A DNA stretch of 33,041 nt from a virus, in the IMG/VR virus record IMGVR_UViG_3300030098_002065, positions 1 to 33,041 of that record; one strand, written 5' to 3'. Positions 1 through 7,164 of the stretch are shown here, piece by piece (the stretch's first letter is position 1; every line of letters begins with the position of its first letter). Made by a program: the position numbers and the translations under genes. The notes under the pieces are model-generated. The model saw only the letters and a program-made list of their open reading frames with translations, searched no databases and was not told the origin of the DNA.

Positions 1-87
1 AGCAACTAATTAATTAGCATTTCATTCAGTTTCTATTAGTAATACCAACTTATTATTATTAATTTCAGTTAGTTCCAGGAAAATCTT

Positions 88-120
88 GTTAAATATAAAT
101 AAATAATGACCCCAATGGGG
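88..120 (-). terminator. Probable rho-independent terminator after the sulfotransferase-like gene
   Basis: On the minus strand a CCCC-ATT-GGGG hairpin (110-120) is followed by a T-rich tract (TCATTATTTATTTATATTT). It lies about 65 bases past the stop of the last gene in the window, as expected for the end of the late transcript. The stem is only four G-C pairs with a three-base loop, so strength is uncertain. I see no gene in 1-183. Confidence 0.4.
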
Positions 121-183
121 GGAACAGCGTCCAGGCTAGAACGTTATACCCCTTCAGACATTTTTATCATTTTTTTATGGTAC

Positions 184-804
184 TTATGCAGTATTTTGAG
201 AGCTTTCTCCCGATTTAAACATAGTTGAGCCTTCTTTTGAAGTTTCAGCAACTTCAGCGTGTCCTTTTTCGTCATTAAGCCAATATTTGGAACCTTTAGG
301 CTCATTTAGTCGGTGTTGCTTAACGGTAAAGTCTTTTCTAAGGTTTTGAGGTATAAATTCGGGAAAATCTTGTAATTCGTCAGGATATCTTACTTCAGTC
401 CAGTTATCTTTGGGTAAAAGTTGTTTTAGTAGTCCCCATTGGGAGTTCATATAGCGTATATGATCAGTATAGAACGGTAAGGGGTCAGTATAGACGTCTT
501 GCATCCATTTTATACGTTGCATAGAGGTTATTATATCATTTTTATCACGTTTACAGCATACCCAGTGAATTTGAGGTATCATGTGATGAATGAAATGGAA
601 ATTATATAAAGCTTGAGGAGATTGAATTACCAATCTAGTTCTACCACTATAAACTAAATCTTTAAGAGTTTGAACATGTTGGGGAGTAGGAGCCCAATCT
701 GTGTCTTCTAAGACTATATACTGTTTAGCATTAGCTAAGATATGGGCAGTTATAGTAGTACCGCTTCTTTGACAGCCTGTTACTATTATAGGTGTATCTG
801 TCAT
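184..804 (-). CDS. Sulfotransferase-like P-loop protein
   Basis: This 206-aa protein opens with a short beta strand and the loop GCQRSGTT (residues 10-17), the 5'-phosphosulfate-binding loop typical of PAPS-dependent sulfotransferases. A second matching element is RDKNDIITSM (86-95), where the family usually has an Arg and Ser that contact the 3'-phosphate of PAPS. It is shorter than most cellular sulfotransferases (250-350 aa), and its tail from about residue 165 is polar and probably disordered. It starts with ATG overlapping the TGA of the upstream membrane-protein gene, so the two are translationally coupled. It sits after the terminase, where such phages keep accessory genes. The acceptor is unknown; a host surface glycan or small metabolite is a guess. 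The loop makes the fold fairly secure, the activity less so. Confidence 0.65.
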   Translation of the reverse strand: MTDTPIIVTGCQRSGTTITAHILANAKQYIVLEDTDWAPTPQHVQTLKDLVYSGRTRLVIQSPQALYNFHFIHHMIPQIHWVCCKRDKNDIITSMQRIKWMQDVYTDPLPFYTDHIRYMNSQWGLLKQLLPKDNWTEVRYPDELQDFPEFIPQNLRKDFTVKQHRLNEPKGSKYWLNDEKGHAEVAETSKEGSTMFKSGESSQNTA

Positions 805-941
805 AATAACACTTCTCTAAGTGCTGAAGTTAAGCCTCTATAGCTTATAGCTACATATATTTGACCTAATACAACTGCTAAAGTTGCTATAGACCAGAAT
901 ATATAATAATAACGCTGTTTAAGTTGTTTTGGGGCAGTCAT
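801..941 (-). CDS. Small single-pass membrane protein (T7 gp19.5 position)
   Basis: A 46-aa protein beginning MTAPKQLKQR, a basic N terminus, followed by one hydrophobic helix (about residues 11-34) and a short polar tail. The TGA stop shares bases with the ATG of the downstream sulfotransferase-like gene (ATGA overlap), which argues that it is translated. T7 has a membrane-type small gene, 19.5, at the same place immediately after the large terminase; position and size agree but I see no sequence identity that proves homology. The predicted place of action is the host inner membrane. Function is unknown. Confidence 0.6.
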   Translation of the reverse strand: MTAPKQLKQRYYYIFWSIATLAVVLGQIYVAISYRGLTSALREVLL

Positions 942-968
942 GGGTAGTTTAGTGGTGGTAATTAAAGG

Positions 969-989
969 GATATCCAATCAGAGGATATC
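969..989. repeat. Inverted repeat GATATCC/GGATATC
   Basis: Seven-base perfect arms (969-975 and 983-989) surround a seven-base loop. It lies between large terminase and the small membrane protein in a 134-base gap (942-1075) without any gene. It could be a hairpin in the late mRNA or a protein-binding site; the sequence does not decide. Confidence 0.4.
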
Positions 990-1000
990 AAGTTAATAGA

Positions 1001-1025
1001 GAGGAGGGTCGTGAGATCCCTCCTC
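1001..1025 (-). terminator. GC-rich hairpin after large terminase, possible weak terminator
   Basis: Arms GAGGAGGG (1001-1008) and CCCTCCTC (1018-1025) are perfect 8-bp complements with a nine-base loop. On the minus strand the hairpin follows the terminase stop by about 50 bases, and the sequence after it (TCTATTAACTT) is only modestly T-rich. It may terminate partially, or protect the terminase mRNA end. Next to it, toward the terminase, is a G/C-run segment (about 1030-1075). Confidence 0.4.
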
Positions 1026-1075
1026 ATAGGGGTCGGGTCCACCCTTCCCTTCCCCTGTATAAGGATGGGGTCGGT

Positions 1076-2812
1076 CTAAACCCAGGTAGGGACTGAAGAG
1101 TTACCATCGTGACCTTGAGATCTATCTCTTTGGTCTTTATTCATTCCCAACACTAGATGATTAGCAGATTTATGAGGATGTTCAAGGAAATCTTGCATTA
1201 TACTATTCCACTCATCACGCTTACGCATTGCTATTGCTTCTTTAGCAGAGATGGACATAGCATCAGTGAAGTATTGTACACCTTGAGCAAGGCAGTCAAG
1301 ACGGTCATCATGCTTTACTGCACCTTTTTCACGACACATTCTACTCATTTGATAGAAGAGCATATACATGAGTCTAAGTTCAGGTGCTTCATTAGGATTA
1401 GATTTATAATCCCATTCTATAACCTTCCTATCAACCACAAGTCTGTGCTGATTAAGGACAGGTTCAAGAGCATCAATAATACGGTCTTCTTTTCTAACAT
1501 TAGCACGTACTTCATCTACATCTATAAATTGTTTTGTCTGTTGAATATGCTTCTTAAAGAGTTCAGAGACCATACCATCACCAAAGTTAGTTTCTATGAC
1601 TAATTTAGTAGCACCGTATTTACTACATCCCTTTAGGATGTCGAGGAGTGTACGGTCTGAGTATCCATCTCTATAAGCTCGCATTTCATGGAGGTATAGG
1701 AACCCATTCTTTTGGGATATATAGGAGGCAGCTGTTTCATCTGTTCCTCTTCCAGAGGGATCCACACTGCAAATTGTTTCGGTGTAAGGTGTCCACTCTC
1801 CTTGTAACTGCATAGGAGAGTAAAAGTAGTCACCAGGGAGTCCCACTGTTGGGAGATCTTTGATGACGTTTGAGGGGTCTGAGCACCATACGCAGTTGTC
1901 TGGAGCCTCATTAGGCCCAACAGAAGTGACAACCAGATCAGCCATCTTAAGGGGGAACTTTTCCGCATCTGTTAAGCTGGTATCCAGCTGGAATTGAAGC
2001 ATGTAGTTAGAACGACCCATGGATGCTTCACGTTCCAATAGGTCGTCATTATTAAATCTGTCTGGGTCTGTACAATCCCATTCATCTACACCATTATCTA
2101 TATCTTCAACTATTTGGGGAGCGAGGAGTCCTTCATATTGACTAAGTTTACCTTTTCTTGGGTATCGGCTGGGCCAAACAAAGGGACGATACGAACGCTC
2201 TGCCAGCTTACGATAAACAGTAAAAGTAGTCTGAGGAGTCCCGAGATACATAATACGGCTATCACTTTTGGGTGTGAGGATGGATTCAGCTTCCGTACAG
2301 AGCTGAAGAAGTTTTTCACGCATTAACTCCGTCATGGAGTTTCCAGGAACTTCTATATCGTCCAAAATCATTAAATCTGCTCTGCTTCCTGTTAGCTGTC
2401 CAGTGATGCCCACCGACTTTACGCTTGGGGCTTGGTGAGGAGAACAGTTTACGTCGAAGCTGATGCGACTCCAGCGAGAGTCGTCCGATTTGGGTTGGAG
2501 ATGATTGAGCCATGGAGTTTCAATAATTAGTTTTTGTAAGAAGATTGACATGTTATCCGCACGTTCCTTAGATGCGGATATAATCATTATTTTTCTTTCG
2601 GGGTCATTAAACAAAGTCCAGAGAACAAAAGCACCAGTAATCCAGCTCTTACCAACTCCCCTAAAGGCCTGGATCTGTAATCTTTTGGGACCATTCTGCA
2701 GGTAATCTGCAATTGAGTATTGGGCACGGGTCGGGCTAGGTAAGTCTAATTGAGACCATAATGCTTGTAGGAATAGTTTAAAGTCTTGCTGTAAGGCAGT
2801 TAGAGTATTCAT
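1076..2812 (-). CDS. terL: Large terminase subunit (DNA packaging ATPase/nuclease, T7 gp19 family)
   Basis: This 578-aa protein drives DNA into the prohead and cuts concatemers. It matches T7 gp19 (586 aa) along its length. The Walker A motif is RGVGKS (51-56), followed by ISASKERAD (78-86) and VKSVGITGQLTGSRAD (131-146). The Walker B motif LMILDDIE is at 147-154, and YLGTPQT (189-195) is the coupling-motif region. The C-terminal RNase H-like nuclease shows acidic residues in DPSGRGTDET (351-360), IETNFGDGM (406-414) and HDDRLD (501-506). The ATG overlaps the stop of the upstream 677-aa gene (ATGA), so translation is coupled. Nothing appears broken. Confidence 0.96.
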   Translation of the reverse strand: MNTLTALQQDFKLFLQALWSQLDLPSPTRAQYSIADYLQNGPKRLQIQAFRGVGKSWITGAFVLWTLFNDPERKIMIISASKERADNMSIFLQKLIIETPWLNHLQPKSDDSRWSRISFDVNCSPHQAPSVKSVGITGQLTGSRADLMILDDIEVPGNSMTELMREKLLQLCTEAESILTPKSDSRIMYLGTPQTTFTVYRKLAERSYRPFVWPSRYPRKGKLSQYEGLLAPQIVEDIDNGVDEWDCTDPDRFNNDDLLEREASMGRSNYMLQFQLDTSLTDAEKFPLKMADLVVTSVGPNEAPDNCVWCSDPSNVIKDLPTVGLPGDYFYSPMQLQGEWTPYTETICSVDPSGRGTDETAASYISQKNGFLYLHEMRAYRDGYSDRTLLDILKGCSKYGATKLVIETNFGDGMVSELFKKHIQQTKQFIDVDEVRANVRKEDRIIDALEPVLNQHRLVVDRKVIEWDYKSNPNEAPELRLMYMLFYQMSRMCREKGAVKHDDRLDCLAQGVQYFTDAMSISAKEAIAMRKRDEWNSIMQDFLEHPHKSANHLVLGMNKDQRDRSQGHDGNSSVPTWV

Positions 2813-4842
2813 CTGTCTGGGAATTCCTTATCAAGATTTAATTCTAACTGAGTATATCTACCTTTCTGCCATAGTAAAAATTGTTTCTTCCACCATCTAT
2901 CTCTAGCTCTTTGTATTTTAGGTGTAGTTTTAAATATTTTAAAACCTTGTGGATCAGGATCTACAGGTTTACTTAAAGTAGATTCACCTAAACTTTGATA
3001 GGCTGGATCTTGCTGTAATCCACCAGGAGCAGGTATTTCTACTTCAATACCATAATCCTTTAATAACTGTTCAGTTAGATCTTCTAATGCAACCATACCA
3101 GGTTCATTACCTTCTAAAACAGCATCAATATAACTTCGTACAAAACTATTTGCTAGATCTTCTGGTATAATTCTTTCTCCTGTAGTAAGATCTTTTGCAT
3201 AAACATTTGCATACCAATTAGGTAGTGTTGCAACTATTTGACTTTCATTTACATTAGGACTAGGATTATATGCACGTATAGTTAAATTAGTATATGTACT
3301 AGATTTAGGATTTGCATCATATCCTATAACAGCATTCATACCAGCATATGGACCACCAGTGAATGTTTTAACAGGATTAACTCGTCGCTTTAGACCTGGA
3401 TATACTTCTTCTTTACTACTAGGAGTTATATACTCTGCAATACTATCCTTCATTGCTTTGAATCTAGGATCATTTAGGAAAACAATATTACCTAAACCTT
3501 TCTCAAGATCATAAACATCATTATTCATGTAACCTAATGCTTTACCAGCTCCACTATTCCAGAATTCAGTTTCATCAAGACCAATCATGTGTTCATGATA
3601 GTTCTGTCCGCTAGTATCTGAATTCCATTGGATTAACCATGGATTTTCTCTTTCTAAAGCATTTCTATCAGTTACATTTAATTTCATCAAACTTCTAAGC
3701 AGTACCCTTTCCTCTTCATTAGTATTTTCAGCTTTTAATTTCCTTGAATCTATCTCATTAAGAGGCATAGGTTCATAAGGCTGATCTGGTCCTGAAGCAT
3801 TCTTATCTGTTCGGACTAATCTCCACTCCATTCCTTGTGAATCATAAAAGGATTGATTAGAATGGAAATGTGTAAAAGGAGTCTGAGGATTTATTAATTG
3901 AGCATTATATCTATTTATCAAACTCTGTGTTAACCAACTTTTATATCTAGATTGTTCTGCTGGATTATCCATACCAGGCACGTCTAAGATACGATGCCCT
4001 GTTATATCGTAGTAGAATGTTTTATCCCCTTGTCTTGCTTTCCTTTGCCATTGTGGTTTAAAACTTTCTGTAAGTTCATCTTCACCTAGTATTGGATCAT
4101 AGTTAGCACCACCACCAGTTGAAGTATACATATAATTTGGATCTAATTTATCAGGATCAAAAGGACCACCTTTCTTTAGTGCTAGGTTAGAATCCTGATA
4201 CCAGTATTTAGAACCTGATCTTGGGCTTATTTCTGTTCTGTTTGTACCCCAAACCTGGTTAATAATTTCTGAGCCTTCTTTGAAATTTATCCGTTTAGCG
4301 TTTGGAGGAAATAGTAATCTAAAAGGAGAATCCCATTTATCACCATAACCTAAAACATCTTCTCTATTTTCTTGTGTTTTAAAATTTGCAAGTTGCCGCT
4401 GATTCCTTCTTCTAGTCCCAACTGCAGCTCCAGCTCCTCCACCTATTATTGCAAGTTGTTGGATTAAAGCTTTAACATTATCTGCATCTTTAAAGTCTGT
4501 AGTAGCTGCTTTTACATAATCCTCATTATTATATATGAACCTCATTATAGGTTCGTTAGATGGATTAATTATACTTCTATTAGGTTCTGCGACTATAACT
4601 CCATCTTCAAAGTTCATCCTTATTGCTTTAGGATTAAACCCTTGATTCATGAATTGAGCACGAACATCCAAGACTTCTTTTGGTGTACTATCTCTACCTT
4701 CAAGCCATTTTTCAATAGGTACAGGCTTTTTAAAATCTATCTTACCTCTAATAGTAGGGAAAGTTGGGAAACTTACATAATTCGGATCTTCTGGATTATC
4801 ACTAAAAGGTGTATACCTATAATCCTCTTCATTATAACCCAT
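2809..4842 (-). CDS. Unknown 677-aa protein between the terminase subunits
   Basis: I do not recognise this protein. It is hydrophilic, with one Gly/Ala-rich stretch near residue 130 (IIGGGAGAAVG) followed by an Arg-rich patch that could be a membrane-active or nucleic-acid-binding element. Around residues 420-475 there is a pattern of His, Asn and Lys (YHEHMIGLDE, then LGNIVFLNDPRFKAMKD) that loosely resembles an HNH-type nuclease arrangement; this is a weak visual match only. The start is well fixed: a GAGGAGG ribosome site (4848-4854) lies just upstream of the ATG, inside the end of the preceding gene. The stop overlaps the terL start. In T7 this interval holds lysis genes 18.5 and 18.7, so this is an unusually large gene here. 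A packaging accessory or internal virion protein are both possible. Confidence 0.85.
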   Translation of the reverse strand: MGYNEEDYRYTPFSDNPEDPNYVSFPTFPTIRGKIDFKKPVPIEKWLEGRDSTPKEVLDVRAQFMNQGFNPKAIRMNFEDGVIVAEPNRSIINPSNEPIMRFIYNNEDYVKAATTDFKDADNVKALIQQLAIIGGGAGAAVGTRRRNQRQLANFKTQENREDVLGYGDKWDSPFRLLFPPNAKRINFKEGSEIINQVWGTNRTEISPRSGSKYWYQDSNLALKKGGPFDPDKLDPNYMYTSTGGGANYDPILGEDELTESFKPQWQRKARQGDKTFYYDITGHRILDVPGMDNPAEQSRYKSWLTQSLINRYNAQLINPQTPFTHFHSNQSFYDSQGMEWRLVRTDKNASGPDQPYEPMPLNEIDSRKLKAENTNEEERVLLRSLMKLNVTDRNALERENPWLIQWNSDTSGQNYHEHMIGLDETEFWNSGAGKALGYMNNDVYDLEKGLGNIVFLNDPRFKAMKDSIAEYITPSSKEEVYPGLKRRVNPVKTFTGGPYAGMNAVIGYDANPKSSTYTNLTIRAYNPSPNVNESQIVATLPNWYANVYAKDLTTGERIIPEDLANSFVRSYIDAVLEGNEPGMVALEDLTEQLLKDYGIEVEIPAPGGLQQDPAYQSLGESTLSKPVDPDPQGFKIFKTTPKIQRARDRWWKKQFLLWQKGRYTQLELNLDKEFPDR

Positions 4843-4844
4843 AC

Positions 4845-5090
4845 TTACCTCCTCAACCTACCGCCTCTACCACGGTTAGTCTTCCGACTCTCTGCTTTAT
4901 AAGAACCATCAGCTTGCTTAGAAGCATCCTGTTTAGACCCTCTATGGATCTTTAGGCTCTCTCTAGCGGCTTCGTGTTCTCTTTTGTACTTTTTTGAATG
5001 AGCATACTTACCGCCAGGGCTATTATCCTTCACATGCTTAGCACGGGATTTAGCGTTGGTACGATACTGCTCGGTTGATGTTTTTGCCAT
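4845..5090 (-). CDS. Small very basic cyanophage protein with NRxRGG-type tail
   Basis: An 81-aa protein extremely rich in Lys and Arg, starting MAKTSTEQYR and ending in NRGRGGRLRR. The layout of a Lys/Arg-rich N terminus, a KQDASK-like middle and a closing NRxRGG motif recalls small conserved proteins common in cyanophage genomes, whose role is unknown. Such charge suggests nucleic-acid binding. It overlaps the end of the putative small terminase by 41 bases, and its own tail contains the ribosome site of the 677-aa gene, so these genes are coupled. Function is inferred from composition only. Confidence 0.75.
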   Translation of the reverse strand: MAKTSTEQYRTNAKSRAKHVKDNSPGGKYAHSKKYKREHEAARESLKIHRGSKQDASKQADGSYKAESRKTNRGRGGRLRR

Positions 5091-5337
5091 AAAGCCTACT
5101 TTTTACTAAGTTTGGATCTACTTGTGGAATAACTTTAGCTAACTTATCTAAAGGTGTACCTTCAAAAGGTACTCCAGTAATATCATTAGTTTTAAGCCAA
5201 TCACATGCAGCTTTTAAATCTTGAGTAGTAGCTTGGCCACTACGAACTCTACTTAAGAATTCTTCAGTGACCAAGTTATGTAACTCGTTAAACTTATCTT
5301 CAGTAGCCTTTTTAGGGATTACTGATACTTGTTCCAT
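5050..5337 (-). CDS. terS: Probable small terminase subunit (T7 gp18 position)
   Basis: A 95-aa protein with two predicted helices around FNELHNLVTEEFLSRVRSG (about 15-33) and TTQDLKAACDWLKTNDITG (37-55), a pattern seen in small terminase proteins of marine T7-like phages. The later part (TPLDKLAKVIPQVDP) also matches that type. T7 gp18 is 89 aa and precedes gp19 in the same way, although here two genes intervene. Small terminase would recognise the packaging site and load the large subunit. Its ATG overlaps the stop of the upstream 51-aa gene in TAATG. Similarity is by pattern and position, so the assignment is moderate. Confidence 0.6.
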   Translation of the reverse strand: MEQVSVIPKKATEDKFNELHNLVTEEFLSRVRSGQATTQDLKAACDWLKTNDITGVPFEGTPLDKLAKVIPQVDPNLVKSRLYGKNINRAVSYQR

Positions 5338-5492
5338 TAACTAAATAATTTTGTTTTTACTATTGCTAGTGCTTGATCGTCTAACTTATTATCGGTTCTC
5401 TTCACATAAGCTTCAAGTAGATCAACTACTAGCTTTTTAACTGAATCCGACTTCAAGAAGGCGAAAAGGATGGGCTTGATTACTAGGATCAT
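5337..5492 (-). CDS. Small conserved-type cyanophage protein, 51 aa
   Basis: The protein starts MILVIKPILFAFLKSDSVKK with a short hydrophobic N terminus and continues as an amphipathic helix rich in Leu, Val and charged residues. The hydrophobic part (about residues 1-13) is too short for a secure membrane span. It is joined to neighbours on both sides by TAATG overlaps (start in the stop of the 33-aa gene, stop in the start of the small terminase). That coupling and the clean codon pattern are the reasons to call it. I cannot give a function. Confidence 0.6.
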   Translation of the reverse strand: MILVIKPILFAFLKSDSVKKLVVDLLEAYVKRTDNKLDDQALAIVKTKLFS

Positions 5493-5593
5493 TATTCTTT
5501 AGATTTAGGGGTTTCTTTTTTGGGTTCTGCTTTTTTAGCTGCAGCAGCTTTTTCGTTTAAGATTTCTCTTGCACTTTTATTTGCGTAAGTCAT
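5492..5593 (-). CDS. Tiny Lys/Ala-rich protein, 33 aa
   Basis: It begins MTYANKSAREILNEKAAAAK and ends in a Lys/Glu/Pro-rich tail. It is hydrophilic and probably helical then disordered. It is called because its ATG overlaps the TGA of the secreted-protein gene upstream (ATGA) and its TAA overlaps the ATG of the 51-aa gene downstream (TAATG), so it fits an unbroken chain of coupled genes. Function is unknown; the length makes it tentative. Confidence 0.5.
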   Translation of the reverse strand: MTYANKSAREILNEKAAAAKKAEPKKETPKSKE

Positions 5594-6345
5594 TTACTAA
5601 AAGGGTTGAGTTTTTGATACCACTTCTTAGGTGGTGGGGGAGGAAGTGCAGCTTGTTGAGCTTTAAGTACTTCCGCTTTAAATGCAGCTATAGGAATAAC
5701 ATCACTACAAATATGATATACCCTAGTGTTAGGGCGTATCATAAAGCCTTTTTGTTGTAAGCTAGCACATTCTTTTAAACGTACTAACTCATAATCTAAA
5801 GACATCTTTGCAGCATGTTTCTTTGCTATACCTTTACATATTTCAACAAGAGAACCATCTAATGGAACCATAAAGTTTAATTGCATTCCCCAGTTCTCAG
5901 CTACAGTATAGCTTTGTTGATCCATATGTTCATCAAATGGCTTTGTATGATTGCCCATATAGAATGGGCTGAAAGTCATTGTTGCACCATTACATGAGTT
6001 ATTAGGTCCATAGACCTGCCTAGATGGTGCTCCATTATTTTGAAATTGGACGGCTTGGTTGGTAACATTTCCGGTTGCAGCTGCCACAGGGTTGGAAGTG
6101 TTATTGGTTTCTCCTTCTTCTGCTCTAACAGGTGTACCTATTGCGAGAAGACCGATAAGGAGGTAGTAGTAGCAGTAGTTTCGATAGTTCTTTCGATTTC
6201 TGTTACTTCTAATACTTGACTGGCTGCTCTTGTTACTATTTCTAGAGAGAAATCTGAACCAGCTGTTGTCATGTTGAATACCGAGTCTGAATCGGCTATA
6301 CCGCCTGACGAGGTTGAGGTATGGGTTATATTGTCCCCAGACCAT
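5590..6345 (-). CDS. Secreted-type protein with proline-rich tail; start uncertain
   Basis: The convincing part of this frame begins near 6175: a basic segment (NRKNYRNY), a hydrophobic core (YYYLLIGLLAIG), then TPVRA, a textbook signal-peptide layout with cleavage likely after ARA/VRA before EEGE. The mature part, about 165 aa, has four Cys, a helical region near its end, and a PPPPPKKWYQKLNPFSK tail. The problem is the start. Between 6342 and the signal peptide the frame has no ATG, GTG, TTG or CTG; the nearest ATG (6345, used here) adds about 55 odd residues that overlap the upstream gene, and another ATG at 6501 adds more. A non-standard start (ATT), a frameshift from the upstream frame, or an assembly indel are all possible. 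Cyanophages often carry paired secreted proteins here; their role is unknown. Confidence 0.5.
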   Translation of the reverse strand: MVWGQYNPYLNLVRRYSRFRLGIQHDNSWFRFLSRNSNKSSQSSIRSNRNRKNYRNYCYYYLLIGLLAIGTPVRAEEGETNNTSNPVAAATGNVTNQAVQFQNNGAPSRQVYGPNNSCNGATMTFSPFYMGNHTKPFDEHMDQQSYTVAENWGMQLNFMVPLDGSLVEICKGIAKKHAAKMSLDYELVRLKECASLQQKGFMIRPNTRVYHICSDVIPIAAFKAEVLKAQQAALPPPPPKKWYQKLNPFSK

Positions 6346-6509
6346 TTGTTTAACGCTGACCCATAAGTTGTGGTGGTTATTTCCTCGGTTATTTCTTGGG
6401 TCGTAGTTGTTGTTGCATTCATCGAGCCCTGGGTGAATTGAGGCGTGACTAATTCTGCTCTTGCCACCGTGGGTGATGCCAGCATTAAGAGTAATAACCA
6501 TTTTTTCAT
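6138..6509 (-). CDS. Secreted Thr-rich cyanophage protein with signal peptide
   Basis: A 123-aa protein with a clear signal peptide, MKKWLLLLMLASPTVARA (1-18), with cleavage predicted before ELVT. The mature part is rich in Thr and Ser (runs such as TTTTTQEITEEITTTTY) and contains VFNMTTAGSDFSLEIV, a stretch I associate with secreted proteins in many cyanophages. The protein should enter the periplasm or envelope. Its ATG overlaps the stop of the holin-like gene (ATGA). Its 3' part overlaps the second secreted protein in another frame. Neighbours suggest a job in lysis or the envelope; no enzyme motif is visible. Confidence 0.8.
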   Translation of the reverse strand: MKKWLLLLMLASPTVARAELVTPQFTQGSMNATTTTTQEITEEITTTTYGSALNKWSGDNITHTSTSSGGIADSDSVFNMTTAGSDFSLEIVTRAASQVLEVTEIERTIETTATTTSLSVFSQ

Positions 6510-6811
6510 TCTTCTTTCTTTTTAGCCATAGGACAATTGACGGGTGTTCCTTTACCGTTTTTATTACCAGTGGTCAAGCCAAAAGTGGCTAATGCACCCG
6601 TAAACACACTTGCCACGAACGTGATATCTGAGTTACCAGATTTCTTAACCATAGGTATTTCCACGTAGTTTAATGTTATTATGAAACCACTCCAAACCAC
6701 AACGCCAAGTCTAACGAATGTTCCAAGGATCTGGATTTGGTGTTCTTGATCCTCTGCAGCATCTTTCAGCTTTCCGAGGAGTCCTTTCTTTTTTTCCTGT
6801 TCTCCTTCCAT
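6506..6811 (-). CDS. Holin-like small membrane protein
   Basis: A 101-aa protein with a charged, helical N terminus (Lys/Glu-rich, about residues 1-28), a first hydrophobic segment around 29-50 (including LGVVVWSGFIITL), a second around 62-82 (ITFVASVFTGALATFGLTTG), and a Lys/Glu-rich tail. Two membrane spans with charged ends fit a holin or another small inner-membrane lysis protein. The sequence looks like a family that is strongly conserved in marine cyanophages. It overlaps the upstream gene by 46 bases and the downstream secreted-protein gene by 4 bases. The holin role rests on topology and context only; no endolysin is seen in this window. Confidence 0.7.
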   Translation of the reverse strand: MEGEQEKKKGLLGKLKDAAEDQEHQIQILGTFVRLGVVVWSGFIITLNYVEIPMVKKSGNSDITFVASVFTGALATFGLTTGNKNGKGTPVNCPMAKKKEE

Positions 6812-7164
6812 TTATTGACTTTACCTTGTAGGAATTTCTGGATTTTTTTCTTAATACCTTTAGATACAGGTTCAGCAAAGGTAGTTACAACTACGGCTGA
6901 TACTGCTGCATATGATGCTACAGCCACTACTTCTACAGTAGGGATAGGTAGCTGTATGTCTATTACAGGTATCTTTAATTTAGGTGGGGGTGGTTGTTCT
7001 GTTTTCTCTTCCTTCTCCTCCGCCTTCTGTGTGCCCTCTGGACGCTCCAAATCAGCTGGGGGGATGACTATAGGGCGGAAGGCAGGAACGTCTGCTGTAG
7101 GCTGTCTCAGGTACATCTGAGGGATGTCCAGAGCTTTAGGTAATTTAGCGGAGGGTATTTCCAT
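6766..7164 (-). CDS. Membrane protein with proline-rich N terminus and basic tail
   Basis: A 132-aa protein in three parts: a Pro-rich extended region (about 1-75, with APTADVPAFRPIVIPPADL-like and PPPPKLKIP segments), one hydrophobic helix (about 78-97, VVAVASYAAVSAVVVTTF), and a strongly basic C terminus (KKKIQKFLQGKVNKWKENRK). A Pro-rich arm and one membrane span could bridge envelope layers in the manner of a spanin, but no lipobox or signal peptide is visible, so this is only a thought. It is linked by overlap with the holin-like gene. I believe this type is widespread in cyanophages without known function. Confidence 0.75.
   Translation of the reverse strand: MEIPSAKLPKALDIPQMYLRQPTADVPAFRPIVIPPADLERPEGTQKAEEKEEKTEQPPPPKLKIPVIDIQLPIPTVEVVAVASYAAVSAVVVTTFAEPVSKGIKKKIQKFLQGKVNKWKENRKKRKDSSES

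Noticed and set aside
1157-1603. 148-codon plus-strand frame inside the terminase gene
   Set aside because: It opposes a certain conserved gene, lacks a ribosome site, and its product has no recognisable features. All supported genes here are on the minus strand.
6346-6501. The first 52 codons of the long frame overlapping the secreted Thr-rich protein
   Set aside because: The sequence (rich in Asn, His, Arg and Trp) looks like an out-of-frame reading of the Thr-rich gene, with no domain. Only the part from the signal peptide onward looks real.
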